Positions 32,400-40,966 of a stretch of DNA of 50,840 bases are shown here, in pieces. The translations under genes and the position numbers were made by a program. This DNA comes from Bacteroidales bacterium (GTDB lineage Bacteria; Bacteroidota; Bacteroidia; Bacteroidales; PUMT01): assembly GCA_007134675.1 (NCBI GenBank), contig SLKJ01000133.1, forward strand, positions 1 to 50,840, read 5' to 3'. Positions within the stretch are counted from its first letter, which is position 1; every line of letters starts with the position of its first letter. The notes under the pieces are model-generated. The model saw only the letters and a list, made by a program, of their open reading frames with translations, was not told the origin of the DNA and did not search any database.

Positions 32400-33758
32400 T
32401 CAGATGAAAGCCGGTCTTAAGAGCATAGGGGTAAGGTCTGTAAGTTCACCAATATTTACCGGCCTTCTTTCAGCAATACTTCTTCTTGCTGCAACACCTA
32501 CAAGAATTGACATTACCCCGTCGCGAACCCCTGCCTGTTGTCCCAAAGGATCAGGCATTCCTGGATCCTTAAAAAGTTTGTCGTTCATAAGTGGATCTCC
32601 TCCCCAGTGGCCTCCACCTGCAAATGGAACCCTTATAACTTTGGCCGGTTTGTTATTGAAAATACTGACAGGAGTGAAGGTAATATCCGTATGATCCTTG
32701 CGCGGATATCCGAGTACCCTTGCCTCAAGCCTGCCTTTAGTTCCGTTAAATGCGATCCAGTATCCATCAAAATCGGTGTCGGCAGTAAGTGAGTAATTCA
32801 GGTAGGACCCGTTGGCATATTTTACAATAGCAGAATGCTTCTCATGTATGTCTATCTGGTGTCTGAAGACACAGTTATCTCTTATGTATCCGTCGTAATG
32901 TTCGTTATCGGCGTAAAGCCTTTTCAGCCTCTCATTATCATTGATGTTCCAGTAATAGGGACATTTGGCTGTATGGGCACAGTTCCTGCAGTTCTTGCCC
33001 CTGAAGGGACCCTTGCTGCCAAAACGTTCAAGTGTGCCAAATGCCTGTACCTGGGCCGGCTCTGAATTAATCAGCCAGTTGGCCATGTCGAAATGATGGG
33101 TGGCTTTGTGTACCCATAGAGTGCCGCCCCTGTTGCTCTCGCCGTGCCAGCGCATCATGTATTGCTGGAGGTGGCTGTGATGGATATTCCAGTGAAAATC
33201 CACAGATCTTACATCACCTATCAGTCCTTCCATGATCAGCTCTTTTATTTTTGCCCTGTAAGGTGGATAGCGGTAATTGAATGTAACGATTACCTTTTTA
33301 CCGTATTTCCTTTCGGCATCAATTATCGCCTGTGCCTTAACCTCGTCAATTGTGACGGGCTTCTCGGTAATTATGTCGCATCCCATCTCCATGCCCTTGA
33401 TGATCACTTCATGATGAGAAGAATCTTCGGTAGTTACAATAAGGGTTTGTGGTTCCTGTTTACTGATCATCTCTTCAAGACTGGTAAAGGTGGGGATGCC
33501 TGCACCAATAGTTTGACCGGCAACACCCAGTCTGCCGGGATTTATATCACAGAGGCCGACAAGCTCAACATAATCAGAGTAGTTCCTGAGCAGGTCCGTT
33601 CCAAACATGCCTATACCCCTGACACCTGTTCCCACCAGACCGAGTCTTTTCTTTGCCTTTGGTGACGTGTGGGATACAGTTATGGCTGAAACCGGGCTGA
33701 TTAACATTGTTCCTGCTGCTGCGGTTCCTGCACTTGCAATGAATTTTCTTCTGTCCAT
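32400..33758 (-). CDS. Tat-exported Gfo/Idh/MocA-family oxidoreductase
   Basis: The 452-residue product begins with a twin-arginine signal, MDRRKFIASAGTAAAGTML, and so is probably exported folded with its cofactor. The Rossmann motif LGLVGTGVRGIGMFG and the E-K-P motif in ITEKPVTIDE are present, as is HKATHHFDMANWL in the C-terminal domain. An unusual feature is a Cys cluster, NCRNCAHTAKCPYYW (Cys257, 260 and 266) with another Cys at 296, which could hold a metal. Exported members of this superfamily in Bacteroidota are linked to glycan breakdown, including NAD-dependent glycosidase chemistry. The gene is monocistronic and convergent with the pterin dehydratase gene. Confidence 0.85.
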   Translation of the reverse strand: MDRRKFIASAGTAAAGTMLISPVSAITVSHTSPKAKKRLGLVGTGVRGIGMFGTDLLRNYSDYVELVGLCDINPGRLGVAGQTIGAGIPTFTSLEEMISKQEPQTLIVTTEDSSHHEVIIKGMEMGCDIITEKPVTIDEVKAQAIIDAERKYGKKVIVTFNYRYPPYRAKIKELIMEGLIGDVRSVDFHWNIHHSHLQQYMMRWHGESNRGGTLWVHKATHHFDMANWLINSEPAQVQAFGTLERFGSKGPFRGKNCRNCAHTAKCPYYWNINDNERLKRLYADNEHYDGYIRDNCVFRHQIDIHEKHSAIVKYANGSYLNYSLTADTDFDGYWIAFNGTKGRLEARVLGYPRKDHTDITFTPVSIFNNKPAKVIRVPFAGGGHWGGDPLMNDKLFKDPGMPDPLGQQAGVRDGVMSILVGVAARRSIAERRPVNIGELTDLTPMLLRPAFI

Positions 33759-33774
33759 TTTGTTGATATTAAAG

Positions 33775-33801
33775 TTTGGTAAGGTTGGTTAACTATATTT
33801 G
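33775..33801 (+). promoter_or_regulatory. Candidate promoter for the yhaO/yhaN genes
   Basis: TATATTTG at 33794-33801 is a full match to the -7 box TAnnTTTG. A TTTG at 33775-33778 precedes it by 15 nt, shorter than the usual 17-23. Transcription would start near 33808, ahead of the tandem repeats at 33834. Confidence 0.4.
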
Positions 33802-33833
33802 TAATAATTATTTTAGTTTAAGCTGTCTCTGAA

Positions 33834-33904
33834 ATGAAAGAGGTAATAAAAAACAAGCATGAAAGAGGTAATAAAAACAGGCATGAAAGAGGTAATAAAA
33901 ACAG
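33834..33904 (+). repeat. Tandem ~24-bp repeats in the yhaO leader
   Basis: Three units begin ATGAAAGAGGTAATAAAA at 33834, 33859 and 33883, with lengths of 25, 24 and 22 bp. Each starts with ATG and a GA-rich block that could itself act as a ribosome site for the next. They lie between the Tat oxidoreductase gene and yhaO. Confidence 0.85.
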
Positions 33905-33941
33905 TTTTTATGATAAAACAGAGGTTTTAAGATATAACTAA
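33834..33941 (+). CDS. Possible 35-residue leader peptide made from the repeats
   Basis: Starting at the first repeat ATG, an uninterrupted frame gives a 35-residue, Lys/Asn/Arg-rich peptide (MKEVIKNKHERGNKNRHERG and onward, ending LRYN) with TAA at 33939-33941, 49 nt before yhaO. A second frame from the 33859 ATG gives 23 residues with MKEVIKTG/MKEVIKTV repeated. The overlap with a tandem repeat makes chance openness possible, so coding status is doubtful. Confidence 0.25.
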   Translation: MKEVIKNKHERGNKNRHERGNKNSFYDKTEVLRYN

Positions 33942-33990
33942 AATGGATTTTAAACAAATCTTTTTAAATTTTTGATACAATTTCCCTGAG

Positions 33991-35259
33991 ATGCATTTAA
34001 AATTTCTACACACCGCTGATCTTCATCTGGACACCCCTTTTAAAGGGCTTGGCGAATGGAATCCATGGCTTGCAGGTAAACTTAAAAATGCTACTTTTAA
34101 AAGCTTTTCCAGAATTACGGATTTGGCAATTTCCGAAAATGTTGATTTTGTACTTATTGCAGGAGATGTATTTGATAGTGAAAATATGAGTCTTGCTGCA
34201 CAATTGAAATTTGTGGCTGAACTCAGGAAACTGTCCGAGAACGGTATAAATTCATATTTTATATGCGGGAATCACGATCATCTCACATCATGGGACAGAG
34301 GACTTTCACTGCCTTCCGGAACTGTCCGTTTTGATTCATCAGAGGTCCGGAAAATTACCCATTACAGGAAGGGGGAGGCTGTTGCAGATATATATGGAAT
34401 AAGTTATCAGAACAGTTATGTTAAGGAGGATCTTTCACTTAAATACCATAAAACAGGTAGTGCTGCTCCTTTCTCAATTGCCCTGCTTCACGGAATGGCA
34501 GATATAGCAGGGAAGGATGAAAGGTACGCTCCTTTTTCTGTAAAAAACATTCTTGAGAAATCTTTTGATTACTGGGCGCTCGGACATGTTCACAAAAGGA
34601 GGATACTGAATGAAGATCCACCTGTTGTATATCCCGGAAATCCTCAGGGCAGGGATTTTGGAGAAACCGGAAAAAAAGGTTGCTACATTGTTGAAATGGA
34701 GACTGGCAGGAAACCCGTCCTGAGTTTTACCGCGCTTCAGTATGTACGGTTTGAAGAAATTGAACTTGACATTACCGGACATGAAGATGTAACGGTAGTT
34801 ACCGATCTGATAGATCAGGAAATTGATGCATTAATGTCATCGGACAGGAATACAGGATTTATATTCAGGGTATTGCTGACCGGGAGGACTGGGTTACACA
34901 GATCATTCAATATTCCCGGAGAAGCCCGGCAACTTGCAGAAGAGCTGAACAGCCGATACCCTGAAGGGGATTTGGTTTCATGGATTGATTCAATTGAGTT
35001 GATGACCCGTCCACCTGTTGATCCGGACAGTTTGAAAGAAGCCGGAGATTTTACGGCTGCTTTGATCAGGAGTATTGAAAGATATGAGGAAGACCGGGAA
35101 CTTATTAAGGTTATTCTTGAAAAACTCACAAATGAATTACCCCGGGCCAGAATTATCAGGGAGACAGGTCAGTTGTCAGAAAGTGAAAGTTACGAGATAT
35201 TGGAAAGGAGTAAGTGGATGTTGCTGGACAGGCTGGCAGGTGACCGTCAGGATGATTAG
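33991..35259 (+). CDS. yhaO: SbcD/YhaO-like DNA repair exonuclease subunit
   Basis: The 422-residue product carries the calcineurin-like metallophosphoesterase motifs of SbcD/Mre11 proteins: LHTADLHLDTPF (Asp/His metal ligands), LIAGDVFDSENM, ICGNHDHLTSWD, ALLHGMAD and ALGHVHKRR, all within the first 210 residues. The C-terminal part (about 270-422) is helical and would contact the ATPase. In Firmicutes the pair is YhaO/YhaN; the partner here is encoded 78 nt downstream. The likely role is nuclease processing of DNA ends or hairpins. The family is clear; the exact substrate is not. The symbol is by family resemblance. Confidence 0.85.
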   Translation: MHLKFLHTADLHLDTPFKGLGEWNPWLAGKLKNATFKSFSRITDLAISENVDFVLIAGDVFDSENMSLAAQLKFVAELRKLSENGINSYFICGNHDHLTSWDRGLSLPSGTVRFDSSEVRKITHYRKGEAVADIYGISYQNSYVKEDLSLKYHKTGSAAPFSIALLHGMADIAGKDERYAPFSVKNILEKSFDYWALGHVHKRRILNEDPPVVYPGNPQGRDFGETGKKGCYIVEMETGRKPVLSFTALQYVRFEEIELDITGHEDVTVVTDLIDQEIDALMSSDRNTGFIFRVLLTGRTGLHRSFNIPGEARQLAEELNSRYPEGDLVSWIDSIELMTRPPVDPDSLKEAGDFTAALIRSIERYEEDRELIKVILEKLTNELPRARIIRETGQLSESESYEILERSKWMLLDRLAGDRQDD

Positions 35260-35337
35260 GGTCCCTGTAAAGAAACAATTAACGAATCCCTTTTGGTTGA
35301 AAAGGGTGGATTGACTATAAATGATATTTTCACAGCA

Positions 35338-37995
35338 ATGTTTTTAGAAAAACTGGAAATAGATGGCTTTGGAATTTACAGCGATTTTTCACTTGAAAAT
35401 CTGAAAAAGGGTGTAAATATTGTTCTCGGAAATAACGAAGCGGGTAAAACGACCCTTCTAAAGTTCATGCGCTATACCCTTTTCGGGTATCCCAGACTCA
35501 GGGAAAACAGAATGGCGCCCATCAGGGGAGGAACACATGGCGGGCGAATAATGGCTTCAATGAGTTCTGGACAGTCCCTGACAATTGAAAGACATGGCAG
35601 GAATAACCTGTCTGTCTGGCTGGGAAATGAGCAATTCATCAATGAACAGGATCTTTCCAGACTGCTGGGGAATGCAACATCTTCTCTGTATAACAATGTT
35701 TATGCAATTACTCTTGATGAGCTTGTAGGCCTTGATTCCCTCTCGGAGTCGGGAGTAGAAGACAGGATATTCAGTGTTGGAATGGGGTTGGGAAAACTAT
35801 CGCTTGCTGATATTGATTCAGATATCAGGAACCTGATCGGAGAGATTTACAAAGATACCGGCAGGAATCAGCAAATACCGAAAATTCTCAGGGCTATATC
35901 GGAAAGAAAGACTGAAATTTCAAAAAAGCAAACATATTTACCAAAAAGGAAAGAGCTGACCGCCGAGCTGGAACGAATTGAGCGGGAAGGATCCAGGCTG
36001 CGAGAAGAGTCAAGGAGCGTTTCGCTTTCAAAGACCAGACTTGAGAATTATCTTAAATGTCATGATAGCGTTGTTACCCTTGTAAAAGCCCAGGCTGAAC
36101 TTGATGTTCTTCCCGTAGTGCAGTATCTTCCGGAAAACGGACTGCAGGAGTTAAATCTGCTGGAAAATAAAAAAAATGATCTGAAAGACAGGCTTGATAA
36201 GCTCAAAACAGGTGATGGCGCAGAGAAGGGTATTGCCGAACTGGCTCATCAGGCAGCTTCAATTTCATTCAACCGCCCACTAATTGAGCAGAAAGTGAAA
36301 GTAGAGTTCCTTATGAGCAACCTTAACGTTTACCGCAATATGTTGCTGGAGTACAGTGACGATGAAGCAGAAATAACCAGACTCGAAAAACAGACAGGCG
36401 AAATACTGGAAAATATCGGTCCCGGTATAAATGAAATGGACATTGCAGGTTTCAGATACTCTGGTTCACACAAGGCTTTCATTGACTCAATCAGACAACA
36501 GCTTGCAGAACTGAACAGGAAAAAGATTGCAGCAGAAGCCTATGCAGAGGCACTGAAGCATCGTGAAAGCAGTCTGAATATTCCAAATATTGCTTTTGTT
36601 TTTTCGGGGTTGCTTCTGATCGGGTCAATTGCTGCTTTCTTTTCATCGCTATACATAACCAGCGGCACCCTTGCTGCGGCGGCCATGCTTTTATTTGCCG
36701 GCAGAAAATATCTGGTTAGAGAATCACCATTTGCAGCTGTTGAAACCGAACTAAATGACATCAGAATCGCTGAAGATAAGGTAAAGGAGTCATTCAGGAG
36801 ATATATGGCAGGTATACTACCCTGTGTGCCGGAAGAGATAACGGTTGACGCCGCAGATGGGGTTCTGATTGAAATTGACAGGACTACAGAGCTTATCAGA
36901 AGAAGAATGTCGATTGCAGAAAAGCAGACCAGGCAAAGAAAGCCATTTATGAGTCAATTTGAATCAATTGCAAATGAAATGGATTCCTTGCTTGATGATA
37001 AGAGAGACACAGATAATACGGAGATCATTGCAGGTCGTATTATCTCTGAATTTAACATGTCAATGGAAAGATTCAACCGCAAAACAGCTCTTGAAGATGA
37101 ACTCAGAAAAAAAACCGTTGAAGCAGAACGTATCAAAAGGCAGATTTTAGAGACCGATACCATAATATCCGGTCTTCTTGAGATCACAGGTTCATCAGAT
37201 ACCGCAGAGTTTGCCGGGAAATACCGACAAAACGAAAAGTACGCTGAACTTACTGCTGCCAGGGATAACGCATTACAGACAATTGAGAGCATAGCCGGCG
37301 TGGCACGAGCTCCTGATGCAGTTAAATTTTTCAGAACAACCGGTAAAGAGGAAGTTATTGCAGATATCGCTGATCTTAAAGTCAGATCAGCAGATACAGA
37401 GGAACAAGTCAGGGAGATTGAAAGGAGAATAGGTGAACTCAGGAATGAGGTAAGCAAAATAGAAAAAGATGCTGATATGACTGTGGATATGACAGCTCTT
37501 GAAACAGACAGGCATAGTCTTAAAAAAGCCATGATAAACTGGCTGACCGGTCGTTTAGCTCTGGAGTTACTTGACGAAGTGAGGGCTGTTTACGAAAGGG
37601 AAAAGCAACCGGCAGTGATCAATAATGCCAGCCGCTATTTTTCTGCTGTAACCGAAGGCAGGTACGGCAGGTTGCATGTCTCCGCAGGTGATAAGGATGT
37701 GAAGGTGTATGATGGAAACGGCGTTTACAGAACAACCGGCCAGCTAAGCAGGGGAACTAAAGAACAACTTCTCCTCAGCCTCAGGCTGGGATTTATAGAA
37801 GAATATGAAAAACAGTCTGAGCCGTTACCCCTGGTTACAGATGAGGTGCTGGTGAATTCTGATCCTGCCAGAGCACGACGAATAGCAGAATTGCTTTACG
37901 AGTTTTCAAATGAAAGACAGACTGTTATGTTCAGTTGCCATCCGGGCACTGCAGATCTTTTTAAAAGGAAAGATGTCAATATTATTGAGCTGTAA
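35338..37995 (+). CDS. yhaN: SbcC/Rad50-like ATPase, YhaN type
   Basis: The 885-residue product begins with FLEKLEIDGFGIYSDFSLE and a Walker A motif, GNNEAGKTTLL (about residues 31-41). Long coiled coils follow (about 180-360 and 450-770), interrupted near residues 415-455 by two hydrophobic helices (IAFVFSGLLLIGSIAAFF and SGTLAAAAMLLFAG), a feature typical of YhaN as opposed to SbcC; a zinc-hook CxxC is absent. The C-terminal half of the ATPase has the signature QLSRGTKEQLLLSLRLGF and Walker B PLVTDEVLVNSD. ATG 35338 is chosen; an in-frame TTG at 35293 would add 15 residues that do not resemble the family start. It pairs with the yhaO gene upstream; the membrane hairpin suggests action near the membrane. 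Confidence 0.85.
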   Translation: MFLEKLEIDGFGIYSDFSLENLKKGVNIVLGNNEAGKTTLLKFMRYTLFGYPRLRENRMAPIRGGTHGGRIMASMSSGQSLTIERHGRNNLSVWLGNEQFINEQDLSRLLGNATSSLYNNVYAITLDELVGLDSLSESGVEDRIFSVGMGLGKLSLADIDSDIRNLIGEIYKDTGRNQQIPKILRAISERKTEISKKQTYLPKRKELTAELERIEREGSRLREESRSVSLSKTRLENYLKCHDSVVTLVKAQAELDVLPVVQYLPENGLQELNLLENKKNDLKDRLDKLKTGDGAEKGIAELAHQAASISFNRPLIEQKVKVEFLMSNLNVYRNMLLEYSDDEAEITRLEKQTGEILENIGPGINEMDIAGFRYSGSHKAFIDSIRQQLAELNRKKIAAEAYAEALKHRESSLNIPNIAFVFSGLLLIGSIAAFFSSLYITSGTLAAAAMLLFAGRKYLVRESPFAAVETELNDIRIAEDKVKESFRRYMAGILPCVPEEITVDAADGVLIEIDRTTELIRRRMSIAEKQTRQRKPFMSQFESIANEMDSLLDDKRDTDNTEIIAGRIISEFNMSMERFNRKTALEDELRKKTVEAERIKRQILETDTIISGLLEITGSSDTAEFAGKYRQNEKYAELTAARDNALQTIESIAGVARAPDAVKFFRTTGKEEVIADIADLKVRSADTEEQVREIERRIGELRNEVSKIEKDADMTVDMTALETDRHSLKKAMINWLTGRLALELLDEVRAVYEREKQPAVINNASRYFSAVTEGRYGRLHVSAGDKDVKVYDGNGVYRTTGQLSRGTKEQLLLSLRLGFIEEYEKQSEPLPLVTDEVLVNSDPARARRIAELLYEFSNERQTVMFSCHPGTADLFKRKDVNIIEL

Positions 37996-38173
37996 ACTGA
38001 ATTTTTCCGGCAATAATAAGGTGAAAAAATTCTCATCATATATCTTTTGCTGATCTGATTATATATGTATATGTGAAATGGAAAATCAGAGCGAGGTTTA
38101 TTATTGATAAGATACCGGTTTGATTATGTAATTTTACAATTTTAAAAATGTAGTCCGAACTAAATTATTTAAT

Positions 38174-38890
38174 ATGGCAGAGCTTATCATTAACGGGCAG
38201 ATGAGGTTATCACAGATAATTGACAGGGATAAGCGGGCCCTTGTTCTTTTCGCCCGTTTTGGTATTGACCTTGGGATTGGTGATAAAACAGTAGCCGGCA
38301 TTTGCAGGCAGAAAGGTATAGATTTACAGTTTTTTCTGCTTATGGTCAATACATTCCTGAATCCGGATTATTTTCCGGATAAGCAATTGAAGAGTGTGGA
38401 TACTGACATGCTTATAGGATATCTTGTCGAATCACATAATTATTATCTTGAAGAAAGAATCCCATATCTTCAGTTGCTGATTGCAAAATTCAAAAAAAAT
38501 GTTGACCACCCTGCTACTGCACAACTCGAAAAATTCTTTGATCAGTATATTGTTGAGGTAAAAGATCATCTTGCATATGAAGATGAAACAGCCTTTCCTT
38601 ATATTGCCATGATATCTGCCTATAAGAAAAGGGCTGATATGCCTGCCGGACAAATTGATTACTCAGTAGGAGTCTTTGAAGAAAGACATGATAACATTCA
38701 GGAGAAGCTTTCAGATCTGAAAAATCTCCTTGTAAAATATTTCCCCCCGGCCAATGACAGGTATATAAGGATCAGGCTGCTTAATGAACTTATAGATTTC
38801 GAAGATGATCTTATCAATCATGCCCGAATAGAGGATAAGGTCCTGATTCCAGTGGTAAAGCAACTTGAGGAACAGCTTAAGTTGATCTGA
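38174..38890 (+). CDS. Hemerythrin-domain protein with an ScdA-like N-terminal part
   Basis: The 238-residue product has an N-terminal helical region (about 10-65) resembling the ScdA/DUF542 domain of RIC iron-sulfur repair proteins, but the usual F-C-C-G-G is replaced by LGIGD, so the redox Cys pair is missing. The C-terminal four-helix bundle (about 80-235) has the hemerythrin ligand pattern: His88 (ESHNYY), His132 and Glu136 (KDHLAYEDE), His172 (EERHDN), His216 and Glu220 (NHARIEDK). It should bind a di-iron centre and sense or carry O2 or NO. The gene ends 7 nt before a LuxR-type regulator, so the two are almost certainly cotranslated from one message. Confidence 0.85.
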   Translation: MAELIINGQMRLSQIIDRDKRALVLFARFGIDLGIGDKTVAGICRQKGIDLQFFLLMVNTFLNPDYFPDKQLKSVDTDMLIGYLVESHNYYLEERIPYLQLLIAKFKKNVDHPATAQLEKFFDQYIVEVKDHLAYEDETAFPYIAMISAYKKRADMPAGQIDYSVGVFEERHDNIQEKLSDLKNLLVKYFPPANDRYIRIRLLNELIDFEDDLINHARIEDKVLIPVVKQLEEQLKLI

Positions 38891-38897
38891 TGGTAAA

Positions 38898-39482
38898 ATG
38901 GGAAAAACAATACTCATAGTAGAGCAGTCCGAGCTGGTCAGGAAAGGCCTGATTAAGGTTATCGGCAGTTTTAACTTGTTTGCCGGTATACATGAACTTG
39001 CATGTAATGCAAATATAGAGTCATCAGTTATCAGGCTTGAACCTGATATTCTGGTGATAAATCCCATGCTGTTAGAACCGGGTCTGACCGAATGGCTGAG
39101 GGATAAAAGAAATGGCCGGATGAAAATTGCTGCCATAGTTTATACCCTTTTCGATGATGAACTTTACAGTCTTTTTGATGAGGTAATACAGATTGGGGAT
39201 ACAAGGCTTAAAATCAATAATAAGCTCAAATACCTCATTAATAAACAGGTTGAACCCAAAAAGCATGTACCTGATGAGACCCTTTCAAAACGTGAGAAAG
39301 ATGTTTTAAAACTGCTGGCAAAAGGTTTGAGCAATAAAGAAATTTCAGAACAGCTATTTATCAGTCCCCATACAGTAATAACCCACAGAAAAAACATCAC
39401 CCGCAAGCTAAACATCAAATCAGTCGCGGGATTGATAGTTTATGCCATAATAAATGAAATAATTTCAGTAGAAGATATGTAG
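38898..39482 (+). CDS. LuxR-type regulator with a degenerate receiver domain
   Basis: The 194-residue product ends in a clear LuxR/NarL helix-turn-helix (about 128-190): LSKREKDVLKLLAKGLSNKE, ISEQLFISPHTVITHRKNI. The N-terminal 115 residues keep a receiver-like pattern (ILIVEQSELVRKGLIKVI, then PDILVINP), but the phosphoacceptor Asp is Asn55, the acidic pair is reduced to Glu-Gln, and the conserved Lys near the end is not evident. It is therefore unlikely to be switched by phosphorylation. A hemerythrin gene lies 7 nt upstream, so the protein may be controlled by contact with that iron protein. This link is inferred. Confidence 0.88.
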   Translation: MGKTILIVEQSELVRKGLIKVIGSFNLFAGIHELACNANIESSVIRLEPDILVINPMLLEPGLTEWLRDKRNGRMKIAAIVYTLFDDELYSLFDEVIQIGDTRLKINNKLKYLINKQVEPKKHVPDETLSKREKDVLKLLAKGLSNKEISEQLFISPHTVITHRKNITRKLNIKSVAGLIVYAIINEIISVEDM

Positions 39483-39491
39483 ATTTTCTTA

Positions 39492-40880
39492 TTACTCAAA
39501 GAACTTCTTTTTATGTTCTTCTGCATAGTCAATAAGTTTTCTTGCTATTTCGGGATATTCGGTAACGACATTGATTTTTTCGTAGGGGTCAAGAACCATG
39601 TCAAAAAGAGCCGTATCAATCTTTTTCCGGATGTATGTTCCGGCCTGTCCGTCAATTCCGCCTCTGACAAGATATCGGTAATTATGCGGAAGATGAAGCT
39701 TCCATTTGCCGTCGCCGCTGATAACGCCGTCAAAGTTTGAGTTTGTGGTAAAGCTGTAGTAATCGTGAGGGTTTTCAGCCCCTTCCAGACCCTTTATCAG
39801 GTTCCATACATTTTTACCGTCAATTTCATAGTCAGGAAGGGATGCACCGGTCAGATATGCAATTGTCGGAAGCAGGTCAATGGAAAAAAAAGCGTCGTGA
39901 GAAATTGTTCCGGGCTCAATGCGTTGTGGATAACTTATGATAAGAGGTGACCGGATACCTCCGTCAAAACTTGTTCCCTTTTCGGCCCTGTAGGGTGTCC
40001 GGCCGGCATGGTTGCCGTAGGAGATCCAGGGACCGTTATCGGAGGTAAAAATAACCATTGTTTTTTGATCAATGCCGTTATTTTTCAGGGCTTTCATGAT
40101 CTCGCCGACCGACCAGTCCAGTTCCATGATAACATCACCATGAAGTCCGGTGCCTGATTTACCGGCGAATTTATCGCTTACAAACAGCGGAACGTGAGGC
40201 TGGGGATGTGGCAGATAAAGGAAAAATGGGTTGTTGCTGTTACGGTTAATGAAATCGACTGATTTTTCGGTTAGCCAGGTTGTGAAGTAAGTCTGATGAT
40301 TGGCTGTTACAGAGTCGATGGTTATTTCACCGTTTTCCCAGTACTGAAGCGGCCATTGCCCCCAAAAATCAGGATTTGAAGGATGGGCGGCCCACATGTC
40401 GTTAGAGTACATGATACCTGCCGATTCATCAAATCCGCGAACATGAGGTCTGGTATCAGGCTGATCGCCAATGTGCCATTTACCGAAACTTGCAGTGCGG
40501 TACCCAGCTTCCTGCAGCATCTCGCCTATGGTCATATAGCCCGGATCAAGTCCCCTGTCCCTCGGTATATGGGCCCCGAACAGCCCGACCCTTTCCGGAT
40601 AGCAGCCGGTAAGAAGTGCTGCCCTTGAAGCCGAGCAGATGGCCTGTGGTACATAGAAGTTATGAAAAGCCTTTCCCTCCTCTGCCAGTTGCCTGGTATT
40701 GGGGGTCGGATAGCGGGTCTCTGCAAACGGCTGGAAATCGGCCCAGCCTGCATCATCCAGAAAGATGATCACAATGTTGGGTCTTTCTTCTTTTTCTGTA
40801 TCTGCCTGTGAGCACGAGGCTAAGCCTGGTGCGAGAGCCAGCAGGGGGATTGCTTTTGTAAGGGATCTTGTGATTTGCAT
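39492..40880 (-). CDS. Secreted sulfatase (S1 family), lipoprotein
   Basis: The 462-residue product has a lipobox (LASC, Cys23) and the alkaline-phosphatase-like sulfatase fold. The metal-binding start IIFLDDAGWADF and the formylglycine signature C-S-A-S-R (Cys82 in AICSASRAALLTG) are intact. Later metal and active-site pieces include FGKWHIGDQPD, LPHPQPHVPLF and IFTSDNGPWISYGNHAG. The Cys must be oxidised to formylglycine by a maturase, none of which is encoded in the window. It removes sulfate esters from glycans, probably in the periplasm. It is third in a row of leftward sulfatases, with 86 nt to the next. Confidence 0.92.
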   Translation of the reverse strand: MQITRSLTKAIPLLALAPGLASCSQADTEKEERPNIVIIFLDDAGWADFQPFAETRYPTPNTRQLAEEGKAFHNFYVPQAICSASRAALLTGCYPERVGLFGAHIPRDRGLDPGYMTIGEMLQEAGYRTASFGKWHIGDQPDTRPHVRGFDESAGIMYSNDMWAAHPSNPDFWGQWPLQYWENGEITIDSVTANHQTYFTTWLTEKSVDFINRNSNNPFFLYLPHPQPHVPLFVSDKFAGKSGTGLHGDVIMELDWSVGEIMKALKNNGIDQKTMVIFTSDNGPWISYGNHAGRTPYRAEKGTSFDGGIRSPLIISYPQRIEPGTISHDAFFSIDLLPTIAYLTGASLPDYEIDGKNVWNLIKGLEGAENPHDYYSFTTNSNFDGVISGDGKWKLHLPHNYRYLVRGGIDGQAGTYIRKKIDTALFDMVLDPYEKINVVTEYPEIARKLIDYAEEHKKKFFE

Positions 40881-40966
40881 AATTAGGAATTTATATTATT
40901 AAAAGGTGATTTTTCACTGTAATGTTCAGTAGGTAAGTAATTTCAGATATGTGTTTCACCGGATAG

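Noticed and set aside
35293-35337. TTG start for the YhaN-type ATPase
   Set aside because: The canonical opening FLEKLEIDGFG begins at ATG 35338; the extra residues show no family similarity.
36954-37532. 192-codon minus-strand frame, Ser/Ala-rich
   Set aside because: It is the antisense of the YhaN coiled coil and has no recognisable domain.
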